Assembly: GCA_028868535.1 (NCBI GenBank)
Contig: JAGWUH010000015.1
Span: 1-64,000 of the forward strand
DNA from: Sphingomonadales bacterium
GTDB taxonomy: Bacteria; Pseudomonadota; Alphaproteobacteria; Sphingomonadales; Sphingomonadaceae
Direction of reading: 5' to 3'
DNA length: 64,000 nucleotides
The stretch's first letter is position 1. Every line of letters begins with the position of its first letter. The translations under genes were made by a program, and so were the position numbers. The notes beneath the pieces were generated by a model. It ran no database searches. It was not told the origin of the DNA and saw only the letters and a program-made list of their open reading frames with translations. Positions 43,979-53,382 of the stretch are shown here, one piece after another.

Positions 43979-46759
43979 TCAGAACTTCTTCGAGAAGCCG
44001 ACTTGCACCAGGCGGCCCACGGTCGAGCCGTTGGCGTAGCCGAACTGGGAAGGAACGGCGCCGCCCACGTAGCGGACCGGCGGATCCTTGTCGAAGACGT
44101 TGTTCACGCCCAGCGTAAGGGCCAGGTCCTTCATCAGCCCGGTGCCGGCGAAATCATACTTGAAGAAGAGATCGATCGTGCTGAACGAGCCGACATGCCC
44201 CTGGTCGGGATAGAACCCCGTCAACCCGAGATTGGTCGGCGAGAAGTCGTACCCCCCGGTCAGGTTCCAGCTCGTCTGCGCCCGCAAGTGGCCGATCTGC
44301 GCGCCGAGCACCGTGCGCATGCTCAGCCGGCTGATGCCGTTCGGCAGCTGGTCCACCATCGGAGCCGTTGCCGAGACGCTTTGCGAGCGCTTGAGGATGT
44401 AGGTAGCGGCGACATTCAGGTCGACGCTGCCGAAGCCGGTACGATGCGTGACCAGCGCCGAGAAATCGAGGCCCGACTGGTCGAAATTGCCGAGATTCTG
44501 CGTGGTGTTGTATTCGATGATGTAAAGGCACTGCGGCTGCGGTCCGCAGGGCGACCCGTTGACGATCTTCGCCTGGGACAGCAGCGCGTTGATGTCCGCC
44601 TGCGACGGCGCAATGATGTACGACGACAGGAACTGCTGGAAATAGCGCGCGGGGTTGCTGGCCGCGGTGCCGACGGGCGACGCGATCAGGCCCTTGTAAT
44701 GCACGTTCCAGTACGTCCCGCTGAGCCGGACGCCCGGGACCGGATCGAGATCGGCACCCAACGACCAGGTTCGCGCGGTCTGCGGCTTGAGCGAGTTCGA
44801 GCCGCCGCCCAGCGTCAGGATGTTGGCGTTGGTGGCATTCGGCGAGCTGTAGCCGAGCGCGTTGAGCGCCGCGATGCCGGAAGGCGATACGAAGATGTTG
44901 AAGGTGCTGCCGGTTGACCAGGTCGCCGTCGAGGGATCGGCATCGGCGCTGTTGGCGAGGCTGGGGGCGGCGAAGGACTTGCCCCACTGGGCCCGGATGC
45001 GCAGCTGGTCGAAAGGCTTCCAGGTCAGGCCGATCTTGGGATTGAAGGTGTGGCCGGCGTCCGAGTAGTCGTCGTAGCGTCCGGAGGCGCTGACGGTCAG
45101 CTCCTGCAACAGCGTGGTGTCCGCCGCAAGTGGCAAGACCAGTTCGCCGAAGACGGACTTGACCTTGCGCGAGGCGCGCAGGATCGGCACCGCCGCGATG
45201 GACTGGACGATCGCGGCATTGCCGATCGACAGGCCGGCAAAGCCGGTCGACGCGGTGCCGGGAACGACGTTGCCTTTCTGCGAACGCAGGCTCTCGTCCA
45301 TGTATTCGGCGCCGAATGCGACCTTGATGTTTCCGCCGGGGAGACGGAACAGCTCACCGTCGATGACCGCGCGCGTCTCGAACTGGGTCTGGCGCACGTC
45401 GCCGAGCGTCTCGTAGTTCATGATCGCCGCAAGCGTGGCGGCATCGCTGGTCGCGGGAGCGTAGGGATTGAACAGTCCGGCCCGGATGGCGTTGCTCAAC
45501 GCCGTGTCGTTGAGGGTGGGCGAGTGGACGATGGTGGTGCTCTGGCCGTAGTTGAACAGCACCTTCGCGCGCCAGTTGCTGCCGAGTTCCGCGGTGAACG
45601 TCGGCGTCACGCCCCAAGTGCGCAAGCTCACTTCCTGGCGATTGGCGTCGGCGCCGCCGAACGCGAAGCTGACCTTGTGCGCCTCGGTCGGGCTCGAGAC
45701 GATGTTCTGGCTCCGGAACGGCGAGTTGAGCTGGCCGGCGCCGGTGCCGATGGTCTTGGTGGCGCGCAGGTAGCCGGTAATGGCTTCCTGCTGGCGGTCC
45801 ATGTAGTAGGCCTTGACCTCGAAGTTCAGCCAGTCCGCCAGGTCCTGGGTGAAGCTGGCGAACACCGAATGGCGGTGCTCCTTGGGGTAAACCGTAGCGA
45901 AGTCGGAATAGTCGCACTGGTTCGGCTGGTTCAGCTTGGCCGCCGCCGTCGGGCTGAGCGGCAGGCCATAGATCGCGCTGTTGCCCACGACCTGCATGTT
46001 GGGAGTGGCGCACTCGATCCCCAGAGTCGGAATGGCAACGCCGGAAATCTGGGTGGCGAACTGCTGCACCCAGCCCCGATCGCGGCCGAACAGGGGATCG
46101 TGCTGGGAATAGTTGTAGGAAATGTAGGCGCCGCCACCATCCCAGGTCTTGCCGATGGTCGCGTTGACATCCCAGGTGTTGTACTGATCCGCGAAGCCGA
46201 ACCGGCTGTCGACGGCGATCCCGTCGAATTTCTTGCGCGTTACGAAGTTGATGACGCCGCCGACGGCGTCCGCGCCGTAGATCGACGAGCCGCCGTCGGG
46301 CACGATGTCGACGCGCTCGATCGCGCCGGGGGCGATCGTGTCGAGGTCGGGCGTGGTGGTGAGAATGCCCATTCCGACAACGCGGTGGCCGTCGACGAGC
46401 ATCAACGTCGAGTTGGCGCCATTGGTGTTGGATGCCGAGAGATTGCGCAAGTTGGGACGGTTGGTGGTCACCGTGTTGCCGCCGCCGACCGGTGCCTGGA
46501 TCGAGTTGAAGGAACCGAACTGGGGAACCGTCTGGAGCAGCTGCGTCACCGTGCTGGCGCCGCTGGCTTCGACCGCTTCGCGGCTGACTCCGACGACTTG
46601 CGTACCGGTCGGCTGAACGCCGCGGACCAGCGTGCCGGTGACGACGATCTCTTCCGTCGTGTCGCTCTTGCTGCCCTTGCCGTCGTCCTGCGCAAACGCC
46701 GGCGTTGCCAGCGCAAGTCCGCTGACGCCCGCCAGCACAAATCCCCGAAAGTTTCTCAT
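43979..46759 (-). CDS. TonB-dependent receptor of the catabolic locus
   Basis: A 926-aa TonB-dependent receptor. The signal peptide ends in TPAFAQDD. A TonB-box-like EEIVVTGTLVRG follows (EEIVVTG is typical of sphingomonad receptors). The plug contains VVGVSREAVEASGASTVTQLLQTVPQ and RVDIVPDGGSSIYGADAVGGVINFVTRKKF; the barrel ends QVGFSKKF. The SD GGAGGGG lies before the ATG. A 17-bp candidate operator of the FCD-regulator type sits 80 bp upstream, so it is probably the outer-membrane importer of the substrate of the 46-64 kb locus. Confidence 0.9.
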   Translation of the reverse strand: MRNFRGFVLAGVSGLALATPAFAQDDGKGSKSDTTEEIVVTGTLVRGVQPTGTQVVGVSREAVEASGASTVTQLLQTVPQFGSFNSIQAPVGGGNTVTTNRPNLRNLSASNTNGANSTLMLVDGHRVVGMGILTTTPDLDTIAPGAIERVDIVPDGGSSIYGADAVGGVINFVTRKKFDGIAVDSRFGFADQYNTWDVNATIGKTWDGGGAYISYNYSQHDPLFGRDRGWVQQFATQISGVAIPTLGIECATPNMQVVGNSAIYGLPLSPTAAAKLNQPNQCDYSDFATVYPKEHRHSVFASFTQDLADWLNFEVKAYYMDRQQEAITGYLRATKTIGTGAGQLNSPFRSQNIVSSPTEAHKVSFAFGGADANRQEVSLRTWGVTPTFTAELGSNWRAKVLFNYGQSTTIVHSPTLNDTALSNAIRAGLFNPYAPATSDAATLAAIMNYETLGDVRQTQFETRAVIDGELFRLPGGNIKVAFGAEYMDESLRSQKGNVVPGTASTGFAGLSIGNAAIVQSIAAVPILRASRKVKSVFGELVLPLAADTTLLQELTVSASGRYDDYSDAGHTFNPKIGLTWKPFDQLRIRAQWGKSFAAPSLANSADADPSTATWSTGSTFNIFVSPSGIAALNALGYSSPNATNANILTLGGGSNSLKPQTARTWSLGADLDPVPGVRLSGTYWNVHYKGLIASPVGTAASNPARYFQQFLSSYIIAPSQADINALLSQAKIVNGSPCGPQPQCLYIIEYNTTQNLGNFDQSGLDFSALVTHRTGFGSVDLNVAATYILKRSQSVSATAPMVDQLPNGISRLSMRTVLGAQIGHLRAQTSWNLTGGYDFSPTNLGLTGFYPDQGHVGSFSTIDLFFKYDFAGTGLMKDLALTLGVNNVFDKDPPVRYVGGAVPSQFGYANGSTVGRLVQVGFSKKF

Positions 46760-46783
46760 GATGCCCCTCCAACCGGTATGCCA

Positions 46784-46799
46784 ACCGATTCGTATCGGT
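46784..46799. promoter_or_regulatory. 16-bp palindrome in the TonB receptor leader
   Basis: ACCGAT-TCGT-ATCGGT is a perfect inverted repeat 24 bp before the receptor start codon, between the putative operator/promoter and the Shine-Dalgarno. It may bind a second regulator of LacI type or fold in the mRNA. Confidence 0.4.
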
Positions 46800-46838
46800 C
46801 AGTCCAATTGCAGGTTGGGTATGCGCAGTCGCTCGTGG

Positions 46839-46855
46839 GGTCAAATAAAATTACC
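46839..46855. promoter_or_regulatory. candidate FCD-regulator operator, site A
   Basis: GGTCAAATAAAATTACC on the plus strand. Read on the minus strand it ends in TTGACC, which could be a -35 box with TACCCA 17 bp later, pointing to the TonB receptor. It shares the 17-bp pattern of sites at 53217, 60972 and 63839. The GGT...ACC ends are typical of GntR/FadR-type operators. Confidence 0.55.
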
Positions 46856-46962
46856 GTAGTTTGCCGAGGTGCGCCGCGTTTTCCGTGAGGGGCCTGGCCC
46901 CGCCGGTTCACGAAGGCCCCGCGCCCGGCATCGGCCGGACGCAGGGCGCGCAACGGGGGCGG

Positions 46963-48528
46963 TCAGCGCAGCTTGCAGGACCGGTTCGCTGCCGTTGGCA
47001 GCACGATGAAGCCGATGCTGGCGGGCGCCAGGTGAACCTCTCCGCCGGACGCCTGCGGCGCGATGGCCGGAAGGCGATCCTGCGCCGTCAGCGCCAGCGG
47101 CTTCCCGTTCAGCAGCACCGTCGGGCTCTGAAGCTCGCTCGCCGAAAGGCGATAGACCTGTGCGGGCAGGCCCGTCGAGATGGTCCTGCCCTCCGTGCCC
47201 GTATTGAGGGCGAGGAGGGTCACGCCACCGGCGGAACCGCGCTGGCAGTGGGCATAGAGGTGCAACCCCGGCGCTGGCGAACCGGCATCGAGCACGCGCG
47301 TTCCCATCAACCGGCGCCAGAGCAGCGCGGCCCAGTAGTCGGCGTTGGGCAGGAAGGTCTTTTCGTCGATCACGCCGTTGCTGCCGCTTATCAGCGCGTG
47401 CGTGAACATCGCGTCGAGCCCCTGCTTGGCGAGCCGGGCGTGCGTGTCGAGGTAGCGGAACGTATCGAGGAAGGTGGGCTGCCATCGCGTGCCACCACAG
47501 GCCGCGGCACCCGTCTCGGTAATCCAGATCGGGGCACCGGGGGCGAAGCGATCGCGCAGCATCCGGTGGCGCTGGAACTGCCGGTCGGGCCGCGCGAGCC
47601 AATCTTCGGACAGGGCGTTTTCCGGGCTTATTCCCATGGGGGAGCCGGCCGGTGCGCACCTTTCGGCCAGCGCGCCATAGAAGTGGTACGACAGGATGTC
47701 GAACTTCGGCGCCGGGCTGGCCGCGAGGTAGTCCTCGGGCGTCAGGGCGTCGAGGTTAGGAATGGCGATGCCCAGCGTGGCGACCCCGGGCCCGGCAAGG
47801 CGCATCGCCGGGGCTGCGTGCTTCGCGAAGGCGCGAAACGCCGCGTAGTCGCGCGCGAAGGTGGCGGCGTCCATGCCCTTGGGAAAGCTTTTGCTGTCGG
47901 GCGCATTGGGTTCGTTGATCAGTTCTGCCGCGTAGATGCTGCCGCCCATCTTCCGGGTGTAGGCAAGCCAGGGCGCCGCCATGCGCGGCGTCCAGGTGCC
48001 GGCGGCATCGCGCACGCCGGAGCTCACGGTGAACCCGGTCACGACGCGGGCATTGACCGCCTTGGCGAAATCGAGCCCACGCTTCCAGCCGGCGCGGGTG
48101 AGCACCACGCTGTAGCCGTCCGGGGCCTTGGCTAGGGCGGGCGCGTCGTTGTCCTGGAAGTAGACCGAATTGCTGGTGGTGCCGCCATAGCGGATGTAGA
48201 GCGGCGCCAGCGCCGCCGTGAGCCGCCGCAGGCGCGGGCTGGACAGGTCGGCCGCCTTGCGCGCTTCGCGGACGCCTTCGAGGGATGCCGGCTGGCCCGC
48301 GCCCTTTGCCTTGGGATCGTAGGTTTTCCAGGTATCGCCGCCGGTCAGGTGCGACATGCCGACCTGGAACGACTGGTAGCGCTCGTCGATGGTCCGCAGG
48401 TAGGGCAATTGTGCGGGACGAATGTCCACCCGGGGTTCCGGCGATTCCGGTGAGGCAGCGACCGCGGTCATGCCCCAGGTGGCGATGGAAGCGACGGTCG
48501 CGGCGATGGATACGATCCTGGTTTTCAC
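46963..48528 (-). CDS. GH79/heparanase-like secreted glycoside hydrolase
   Basis: A 521-aa protein. A GTG at 48528 with GGGAG 7 nt upstream leads directly into a signal peptide (VSIAATVASIATWGMTAVAA). The catalytic domain is a TIM barrel with YIRYGGTTSN near the N terminus, AAELINEPNAPD (acid/base Glu in NEPN) and WITETGAAACGG (nucleophile Glu), the pattern of clan GH-A heparanases/beta-glucuronidases of GH79. A small beta-sandwich with the C-terminal IGFIVLPTA follows. It would act in the periplasm or outside on uronide-type glycans. It is co-directional with and downstream of glcG. An alternative upstream start would add an odd 71-residue extension. Confidence 0.75.
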   Translation of the reverse strand: MKTRIVSIAATVASIATWGMTAVAASPESPEPRVDIRPAQLPYLRTIDERYQSFQVGMSHLTGGDTWKTYDPKAKGAGQPASLEGVREARKAADLSSPRLRRLTAALAPLYIRYGGTTSNSVYFQDNDAPALAKAPDGYSVVLTRAGWKRGLDFAKAVNARVVTGFTVSSGVRDAAGTWTPRMAAPWLAYTRKMGGSIYAAELINEPNAPDSKSFPKGMDAATFARDYAAFRAFAKHAAPAMRLAGPGVATLGIAIPNLDALTPEDYLAASPAPKFDILSYHFYGALAERCAPAGSPMGISPENALSEDWLARPDRQFQRHRMLRDRFAPGAPIWITETGAAACGGTRWQPTFLDTFRYLDTHARLAKQGLDAMFTHALISGSNGVIDEKTFLPNADYWAALLWRRLMGTRVLDAGSPAPGLHLYAHCQRGSAGGVTLLALNTGTEGRTISTGLPAQVYRLSASELQSPTVLLNGKPLALTAQDRLPAIAPQASGGEVHLAPASIGFIVLPTAANRSCKLR

Positions 48529-48531
48529 GGT

Positions 48532-48732
48532 TGTCTCCCGGGTTACTTGTGGCCTTCGCGGGCAGCTTCGACGTTGTGGCGCTGAGGATGGCGGAAAGCG
48601 CCGCCTGAGGCGGCAAAGCCGACAGCGACTGTCGCTTCGCGCGGTGGGAGGCGCGTCCTGCGCCATGGCGGCTGCCGTGACGGCCGCCGTCGCAACGGCG
48701 GCCAGAATGCGGGCGATGGTCTTTCTGGCCAT
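48532..48732 (-). pseudogene. possible remnant or leader ORF between glcG and the GH79 gene
   Basis: From an ATG at 48732 the frame encodes a typical secretory signal (MARKTIARILAAVATAAVTA, AAMAQDAPP) and then loses coding character, becoming Arg/Cys-rich before running into the GH79 frame. In another frame the same DNA encodes an ordinary-looking ending to a stop near 48543. This suggests a degenerate exported gene (the signal resembles those of GlcG-like haem-binding proteins) or a misplaced second signal peptide. The 213-bp stretch also holds a GCCGCC-TCA-GGCGGC hairpin. Confidence 0.3.
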
Positions 48733-48741
48733 GGTTTCCAC

Positions 48742-49167
48742 TCAATCCGCAGCGGAAAGGCCGGCAGCGGCGATGCCGGCCAGGGCGCAGGCTTCGTCAT
48801 TGTCGGACGTGTCGCCGGTGATGCCGACGGCGCCGATGACGCCGCCATCGCCCCGCACCAGGACACCGCCGGCAGCAGGAACCAGTCCTTGCGGGGCCAG
48901 GCTGGCGACGCTGGCGATGAAGGTCGGCCGTTCGGCGGCCATTTCGCCGATCTTGCGCGACGAGACGCCGAGACCGAGCGCGCTGGCCGCCTTGGCGACG
49001 GCGATCTGCGGCCGCATCGTCGAGGCGCCGTCCTCGCGCTGCATGGCGATGAGATGCCCGCCGGCATCGAGCACGGCGACGCACAGCGGCTTGAGGCCGA
49101 GTTCGCGCCCCTTGGCGAGCGCGGCGGTGGCGATGTGGTTGGCTTGTTCGAGGCGAATGGCGGACAT
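48742..49167 (-). CDS. glcG: GlcG/HbpS family protein
   Basis: A 141-aa protein of the GlcG/HbpS (DUF336) family: IRLEQANHIATAALAKGRELGLKPLCVAVLDAGGHLIAMQREDGA, ASALGLGVSS and the C-terminal GAVGITGDTSDNDEACALAG. It has no signal peptide. Such proteins accompany glycolate oxidase genes; HbpS members bind haem, but the role of GlcG is unproven. Its ATG overlaps the glcF stop (TGATG). Confidence 0.85.
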   Translation of the reverse strand: MSAIRLEQANHIATAALAKGRELGLKPLCVAVLDAGGHLIAMQREDGASTMRPQIAVAKAASALGLGVSSRKIGEMAAERPTFIASVASLAPQGLVPAAGGVLVRGDGGVIGAVGITGDTSDNDEACALAGIAAAGLSAAD

Positions 49168-50474
49168 CAATGGTTCTCCTCGGGTTTCATCAGGTGTTCG
49201 GGTTTCGGGCCGCCGGTGGCCCAGTCCAGCAACTCGACGGTGTGGAGCACGGGCACGCCGGTGCGGGCAGCGATCTGGGTGGCGCAGCCGACGTTGCCGG
49301 TGGCGATGACGTCCGGCGCAAGCGCCTCGAGCGTCGCAGCCTTGCGATCGCCGAGCTGGCCGGCAATCTCGGGTTGCAGCAGGTTGTAGGTACCGGCCGA
49401 TCCGCAGCACAGGTGCGCATCGACCGGTTCGCAGACGTTGAAGCCTGCGGCGGCCAGCAGGTCGAGCGGTTCGCGGCGAAGTTTCTGGCCGTGCTGCATC
49501 GAGCAAGGCGACTGGTAGGCCACCCGCAAGGAAGGCGCACCGCCTGCGGCCGGCAGGCCGCTTTCGGCCAGCAATTCGCAGACGTCGACCGCGAGCGCCG
49601 ACACTCTTGCGGCATCGGCGGCATGGTCGGGATCGTCGCGCAGCATGTGGCCATAGTCCTTGATCGTCGTGCCGCAGCCGGAGGCGGTGACGACGATCGC
49701 GGCGAGACCCCGGTCGATTTCCTCGCGCCAGGTCGCGACATTGCGACGCGCGGCGGCAAGGCCTTCGTCGGCGCGGCCCAGGTGCCAGGTGAGCGAACCG
49801 CAGCAACCTTCGCCGGTTGCGAAGTCGACATCGTAGCCGGCGCGGGTCAGCAGGCGCACGGTGGCGGCCCGGATTTCGGGGCGTAGCACTCCTTCGGCGC
49901 AGCCTTGCAGGACGACGACGCGGCCCTTGTTCAGCCCCACGGCCGCTGCACCGCGCGCCGCCACGGGCGCGGGCACCCGGGCCGGGGCAAGGCTCAGCAT
50001 CTCCCCGAACGGGCGCAGCGCCGGCACGCGCAGCAGGACGGGCCGCATCCACCGGGCGAGGCGCGCGACGCGCAGCGCGATCCGCATGCGCCCCGGAAAC
50101 GGCAGGATGCGCGCGAGCATGGCGCGGGTCAGGCGATCGTGCCAGGGGCGGCGATAGCGCGCCTCGATGTAGGCGCGTGCGTGATCGACCAGGTGCATGT
50201 AGTTCACGCCGGACGGGCACGTGGTCATGCACGAGAGGCAGGAAAGGCAGCGATCGACGTGCCGGACCACCTCTGCCGTCGGTTCCTGCTCCTGTTCGAG
50301 CATTTCCTTCATCAGGTAGATGCGGCCGCGCGGGCTGTCGAGCTCGTCTCCGAGCAACACGTAAGTCGGGCAGGTGGCAGTGCAGAATCCGCAATGGACG
50401 CACTTGCGGATGACAGCTTCGGAGGCCGCCACTTGCGGATCGAGGAGTTGCTCGGAGGAGAAGCGGGTCTGCAT
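49167..50474 (-). CDS. glcF: glycolate oxidase iron-sulfur subunit
   Basis: A 435-aa protein with two 4Fe-4S motifs near the N terminus (CVHCGFCTATCP and CLSCLSCMTTCP) and two CCG domains at the C terminus (GEGCCGSLTWHLG; YQSPCSMQHGQKL with CCGSAGTYNLLQ). It accepts electrons from GlcD/GlcE during oxidation of glycolate (and often D-lactate) to glyoxylate and passes them towards the quinone pool. It starts 3 bp after glcE and overlaps glcG. Confidence 0.94.
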   Translation of the reverse strand: MQTRFSSEQLLDPQVAASEAVIRKCVHCGFCTATCPTYVLLGDELDSPRGRIYLMKEMLEQEQEPTAEVVRHVDRCLSCLSCMTTCPSGVNYMHLVDHARAYIEARYRRPWHDRLTRAMLARILPFPGRMRIALRVARLARWMRPVLLRVPALRPFGEMLSLAPARVPAPVAARGAAAVGLNKGRVVVLQGCAEGVLRPEIRAATVRLLTRAGYDVDFATGEGCCGSLTWHLGRADEGLAAARRNVATWREEIDRGLAAIVVTASGCGTTIKDYGHMLRDDPDHAADAARVSALAVDVCELLAESGLPAAGGAPSLRVAYQSPCSMQHGQKLRREPLDLLAAAGFNVCEPVDAHLCCGSAGTYNLLQPEIAGQLGDRKAATLEALAPDVIATGNVGCATQIAARTGVPVLHTVELLDWATGGPKPEHLMKPEENH

Positions 50475-50477
50475 GAG

Positions 50478-51635
50478 TCAGGCAAATCGTTCTGGATCGA
50501 GGATGGCGGCGGGATCGAAGGCCCTGCGGACCCGGGCCGCCAGCGCGGCGACGGCACGGCTTTCCGCCGTGCGCGCGCGAATGGCGGCGCGAATGTCGGC
50601 GCTGGCGCGGACCAGCAGGGCATGGCCGCCGGCCTGGGCGGCGATGGCGTGCATGTCGACGGTGGCAGCAGCGCTGGCCCAGGCCAGCGCGCCGCCCCAA
50701 TCGAGCAGCCACGTGGCTTCGGCCCGTTCCAGCTTGTTCGCGAGGTCTGCCGCGCGGCCGGGTGCGAGATGGACCCGCCAGAGGCAATCGGCACGCGGCA
50801 GCGATGCGGCGGTACAGGCGGATTGCCAGAGCGAATCCGCGTCGCCGGGCTCCAGAACGTCCAGCGCGCCGAAGGGCGCGAGCCGGGTGCGCAACTGGTC
50901 CACGCGGGCGGCGACCGACTCGGCGAAGCCCTCGACCCGCAGGACCGTCGAACCGCGACCGTCCCGGCCGGGGACATGCGCGGCGGCGGCGGGGCTCGCC
51001 GTCGATCCGAGGCCCCTGGCCATGGCCTCGACCGCGGAGCCGACCGGCAACCCGCGCAGCGCCACCGACGTTGCCGCCCGCGGCCGGGGCAGGACCTTGA
51101 CCGACAGTTCGGTGAAGACCGCAAGCTGCCCCCAGGAGCCCGCCATCAGCTTGGAGACATCGTAGCCGGTCACGTTCTTGACGACCTTGCCGCCGGCCTT
51201 GAACGGCTCCCCGCGGCCGGAGACCGCCGAAAATCCCAGCAGGTGATCGCGCGCGCCGCCGGCCGAAACCCGTCGTGAGCCCGAGACGCCGGCGGCGATG
51301 ACGCCGCCGATCGTGGCGGCACCGGCCGTGCCGTCGAGGCAGCCGTGATCCCACGGCTCGAACGCCAGCATCTGCCCATGTGCCGCCAGGAGCTGCTCAA
51401 CCTGGGCGAGGGGCGTGCCCGGTCGCACGGTCAGAACCAGCTCGCTCGGCTCGTAATCGACGATGCCGGACAATCCGCCGATGTCGACGATGCGGGCCGA
51501 TCGACCGGGCCGGCCGATGTGCCGCTTGCTGCCGCCGCCGCGCACTTCGATGGGTGTGCCGGCGGCCGCGGCCGCACTGACGACTTCGGCAAGATCCTGG
51601 GCGCTTTCCGGCCGGATGATATCCTTGCTGTCCAT
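50478..51635 (-). CDS. glcE: glycolate oxidase FAD-binding subunit
   Basis: A 385-aa protein with a PCMH-type FAD fold: PESAQDLAEVVSAAAAAGTPIEVRGGGSKRHIG at the N terminus, DGTAGAATIGGVIAAGVSGSRR in the middle and the short C-terminal AFDPAAILDPERF. It is the second flavin subunit of the GlcDEF complex. The start at 51635, one base after the glcD stop, is favoured; the open frame extends upstream within glcD. Confidence 0.92.
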   Translation of the reverse strand: MDSKDIIRPESAQDLAEVVSAAAAAGTPIEVRGGGSKRHIGRPGRSARIVDIGGLSGIVDYEPSELVLTVRPGTPLAQVEQLLAAHGQMLAFEPWDHGCLDGTAGAATIGGVIAAGVSGSRRVSAGGARDHLLGFSAVSGRGEPFKAGGKVVKNVTGYDVSKLMAGSWGQLAVFTELSVKVLPRPRAATSVALRGLPVGSAVEAMARGLGSTASPAAAAHVPGRDGRGSTVLRVEGFAESVAARVDQLRTRLAPFGALDVLEPGDADSLWQSACTAASLPRADCLWRVHLAPGRAADLANKLERAEATWLLDWGGALAWASAAATVDMHAIAAQAGGHALLVRASADIRAAIRARTAESRAVAALAARVRRAFDPAAILDPERFA

Positions 51636-51636
51636 G

Positions 51637-53127
51637 TCAGAACCGGGGCAGTTCGGGGTGCGGCAGGGCGCCGCCGTGGACATGCATGCGCCCGAGTTCG
51701 GCACAACGGTGGAGTTCCGGGAACACCTTGCCGGGATTCAGGCGCAAGTCCGGGTCGAACGCGCACTTGATCCGCTGCTGGTGCGCGAGGTCCACCGCGT
51801 CGAACATCGTCGGCATCAGGTCGCGCTTCTCCACGCCCACGCCGTGCTCTCCGGTCAGCACGCCGCCGACCTCGACGCATATCCGCAGGATGTCGGCGCC
51901 GAAGGCTTCGGCCCGCTCGAGCTGGCCGGGCTGGTTGGCATCGTACAGGATCAGTGGATGGAGATTGCCGTCGCCGGCATGGAAGACGTTGGCGACGCCC
52001 AGGCCATGCCGGCGCGACAGCGCGGCCATGCGTTCGAGCACCTCGCTGAGGCGCTTGCGCGGGATGGTGCCGTCCATGCAGTAGTAGTCCGGCGCCAGCC
52101 GGCCCACCGCCGGGAACGCGGCCTTGCGCCCCGCCCAGAATGCCAGCCGCTCGGCTTCGTTCGACGAAACCCGCGCGAAGCTGGCGCCGTGCGTGTCCGC
52201 GATCGCCTGGATCTGCCCGAGCAGCAGGTCGCACTCGATCGGCGGCCCGTCGACCTCGACGATCAGCAATGCCTCGACATCGAGCGGGTAGCCGGCGTTG
52301 ACGAAGGCCTCGGCCGCGTGGGTGGCGGGCTTGTCCATCATTTCCATGCCGGCGGGGATGATGCCGTCGGCGATGATCTGCGCCACGCAGTCCCCGGCGG
52401 CGGTCGTGGAGGGGAAACCGAGCAAGGCGGCACGCGCGGTTTCGGGCGCGGGCAGGATGCGCACCGTCACTTCGGTGACGACGCCGAGCAGGCCTTCCGA
52501 GCCGACCACCACGCCGAGCAGATCGAGGTCCGCGGGTTCGAGATGGCGGCCACCGAGCCGGATGATCTCGCCATCGGGCAGCACCATCTCGACGCCCAGC
52601 ACGTTGTTGGTGGTCAGTCCGTATTTCAGGCAGTGAACGCCGCCCGAGTTCTCCGCCACGTTGCCGCCGATGGTGCAGGCAATCTGGCTGGAGGGATCGG
52701 GTGCATAGTAGAAGCCATGCCCGGCCACCGCCTTCGTCACAGCGAGATTGGTGACACCCGGCTGCACCACGGCCACGCGATCGACAAGATCGATGTCGAG
52801 CACCTTTTTCATGCGCGACATGCCCAGGAGCACGGCATCGGCCAGGGGCAGGGCGCCGCCCGACAGCGAGGTGCCCGCACCGCGCGGGACCACCTTTACC
52901 CCTTCGCGCTGGCACCACGCCATGACGGCGGCAACCTGCCGGGTGTCTTCCGGCAGGACCACCACCAGCGGGGCCTGGCGATACGCGGTGAGCCCATCGG
53001 ACTCGTACACCTTGCGCTCGCGTTCGCTGACGATGACGCCATCGGGCACGATCCGCGCCAGGGCGGCCGCGATCGCTTCCCGGCGTGCGACGACTTCGTC
53101 AGAAACGGGAGGCATGCACAGGCTCAT
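51637..53127 (-). CDS. glcD: glycolate oxidase subunit GlcD
   Basis: A 496-aa FAD-linked oxidase. The PCMH domain shows VVPRGAGTSLSGGALP and IACTIGGNVAENSGGVHCLKYG; the C-terminal VAO-type domain has NVFHAGDGNLHPLI and GGVLTGEHGVGVEKRDLM. It oxidises glycolate (2-hydroxy acids) to glyoxylate. It is the first gene of glcDEFG plus GH79. A 17-bp candidate operator lies 90 bp upstream in the region shared with the divergent GHL6 gene. Confidence 0.94.
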   Translation of the reverse strand: MSLCMPPVSDEVVARREAIAAALARIVPDGVIVSERERKVYESDGLTAYRQAPLVVVLPEDTRQVAAVMAWCQREGVKVVPRGAGTSLSGGALPLADAVLLGMSRMKKVLDIDLVDRVAVVQPGVTNLAVTKAVAGHGFYYAPDPSSQIACTIGGNVAENSGGVHCLKYGLTTNNVLGVEMVLPDGEIIRLGGRHLEPADLDLLGVVVGSEGLLGVVTEVTVRILPAPETARAALLGFPSTTAAGDCVAQIIADGIIPAGMEMMDKPATHAAEAFVNAGYPLDVEALLIVEVDGPPIECDLLLGQIQAIADTHGASFARVSSNEAERLAFWAGRKAAFPAVGRLAPDYYCMDGTIPRKRLSEVLERMAALSRRHGLGVANVFHAGDGNLHPLILYDANQPGQLERAEAFGADILRICVEVGGVLTGEHGVGVEKRDLMPTMFDAVDLAHQQRIKCAFDPDLRLNPGKVFPELHRCAELGRMHVHGGALPHPELPRF

Positions 53128-53216
53128 GGCTCGATCGGTCCGTCGTTGGCTGCTTGGGAGCGGATTCGGCCAATAGACGCTCTATCGGGCAGTTTGCCAG
53201 CCCATAAGCGCAAAAT

Positions 53217-53233
53217 GGATAAAAAAGTTGACC
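53217..53233. promoter_or_regulatory. candidate FCD-regulator operator, site C
   Basis: GGATAAAAAAGTTGACC on the plus strand, in the 255-bp gap between divergent glcD and the GHL6 gene. It matches the pattern of sites A, B and D (GGW, A/T-rich middle, ACC end). TTGACC may serve as a -35 for the rightward genes. Confidence 0.55.
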
Positions 53234-53382
53234 AAGGTGGGGCTGTCATGCAGAGCCTCCGCCTCGCATGTGGGCGTGCGGGTTGCCGGCGGTCGGCCAG
53301 GGACACCCGGATTGCGGGAATTTTGACTTGTGCGGGTGCGGGCCAACGTGATGATGGCGCCCCGGGGTTTCGGGAGTTTCGT

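Noticed and set aside
46889..46901. GGGGCC-T-GGCCCC after the GH79 gene considered as a terminator.
   Set aside because: The stem is 6 bp with a 1-nt loop and no T-tract, so it cannot form a stable hairpin.
46963..48741. A 592-aa version of the GH79 protein starting at 48741.
   Set aside because: It would have two signal peptides separated by an Arg/Cys-rich stretch; the GTG at 48528 has a good Shine-Dalgarno and one clean signal peptide.
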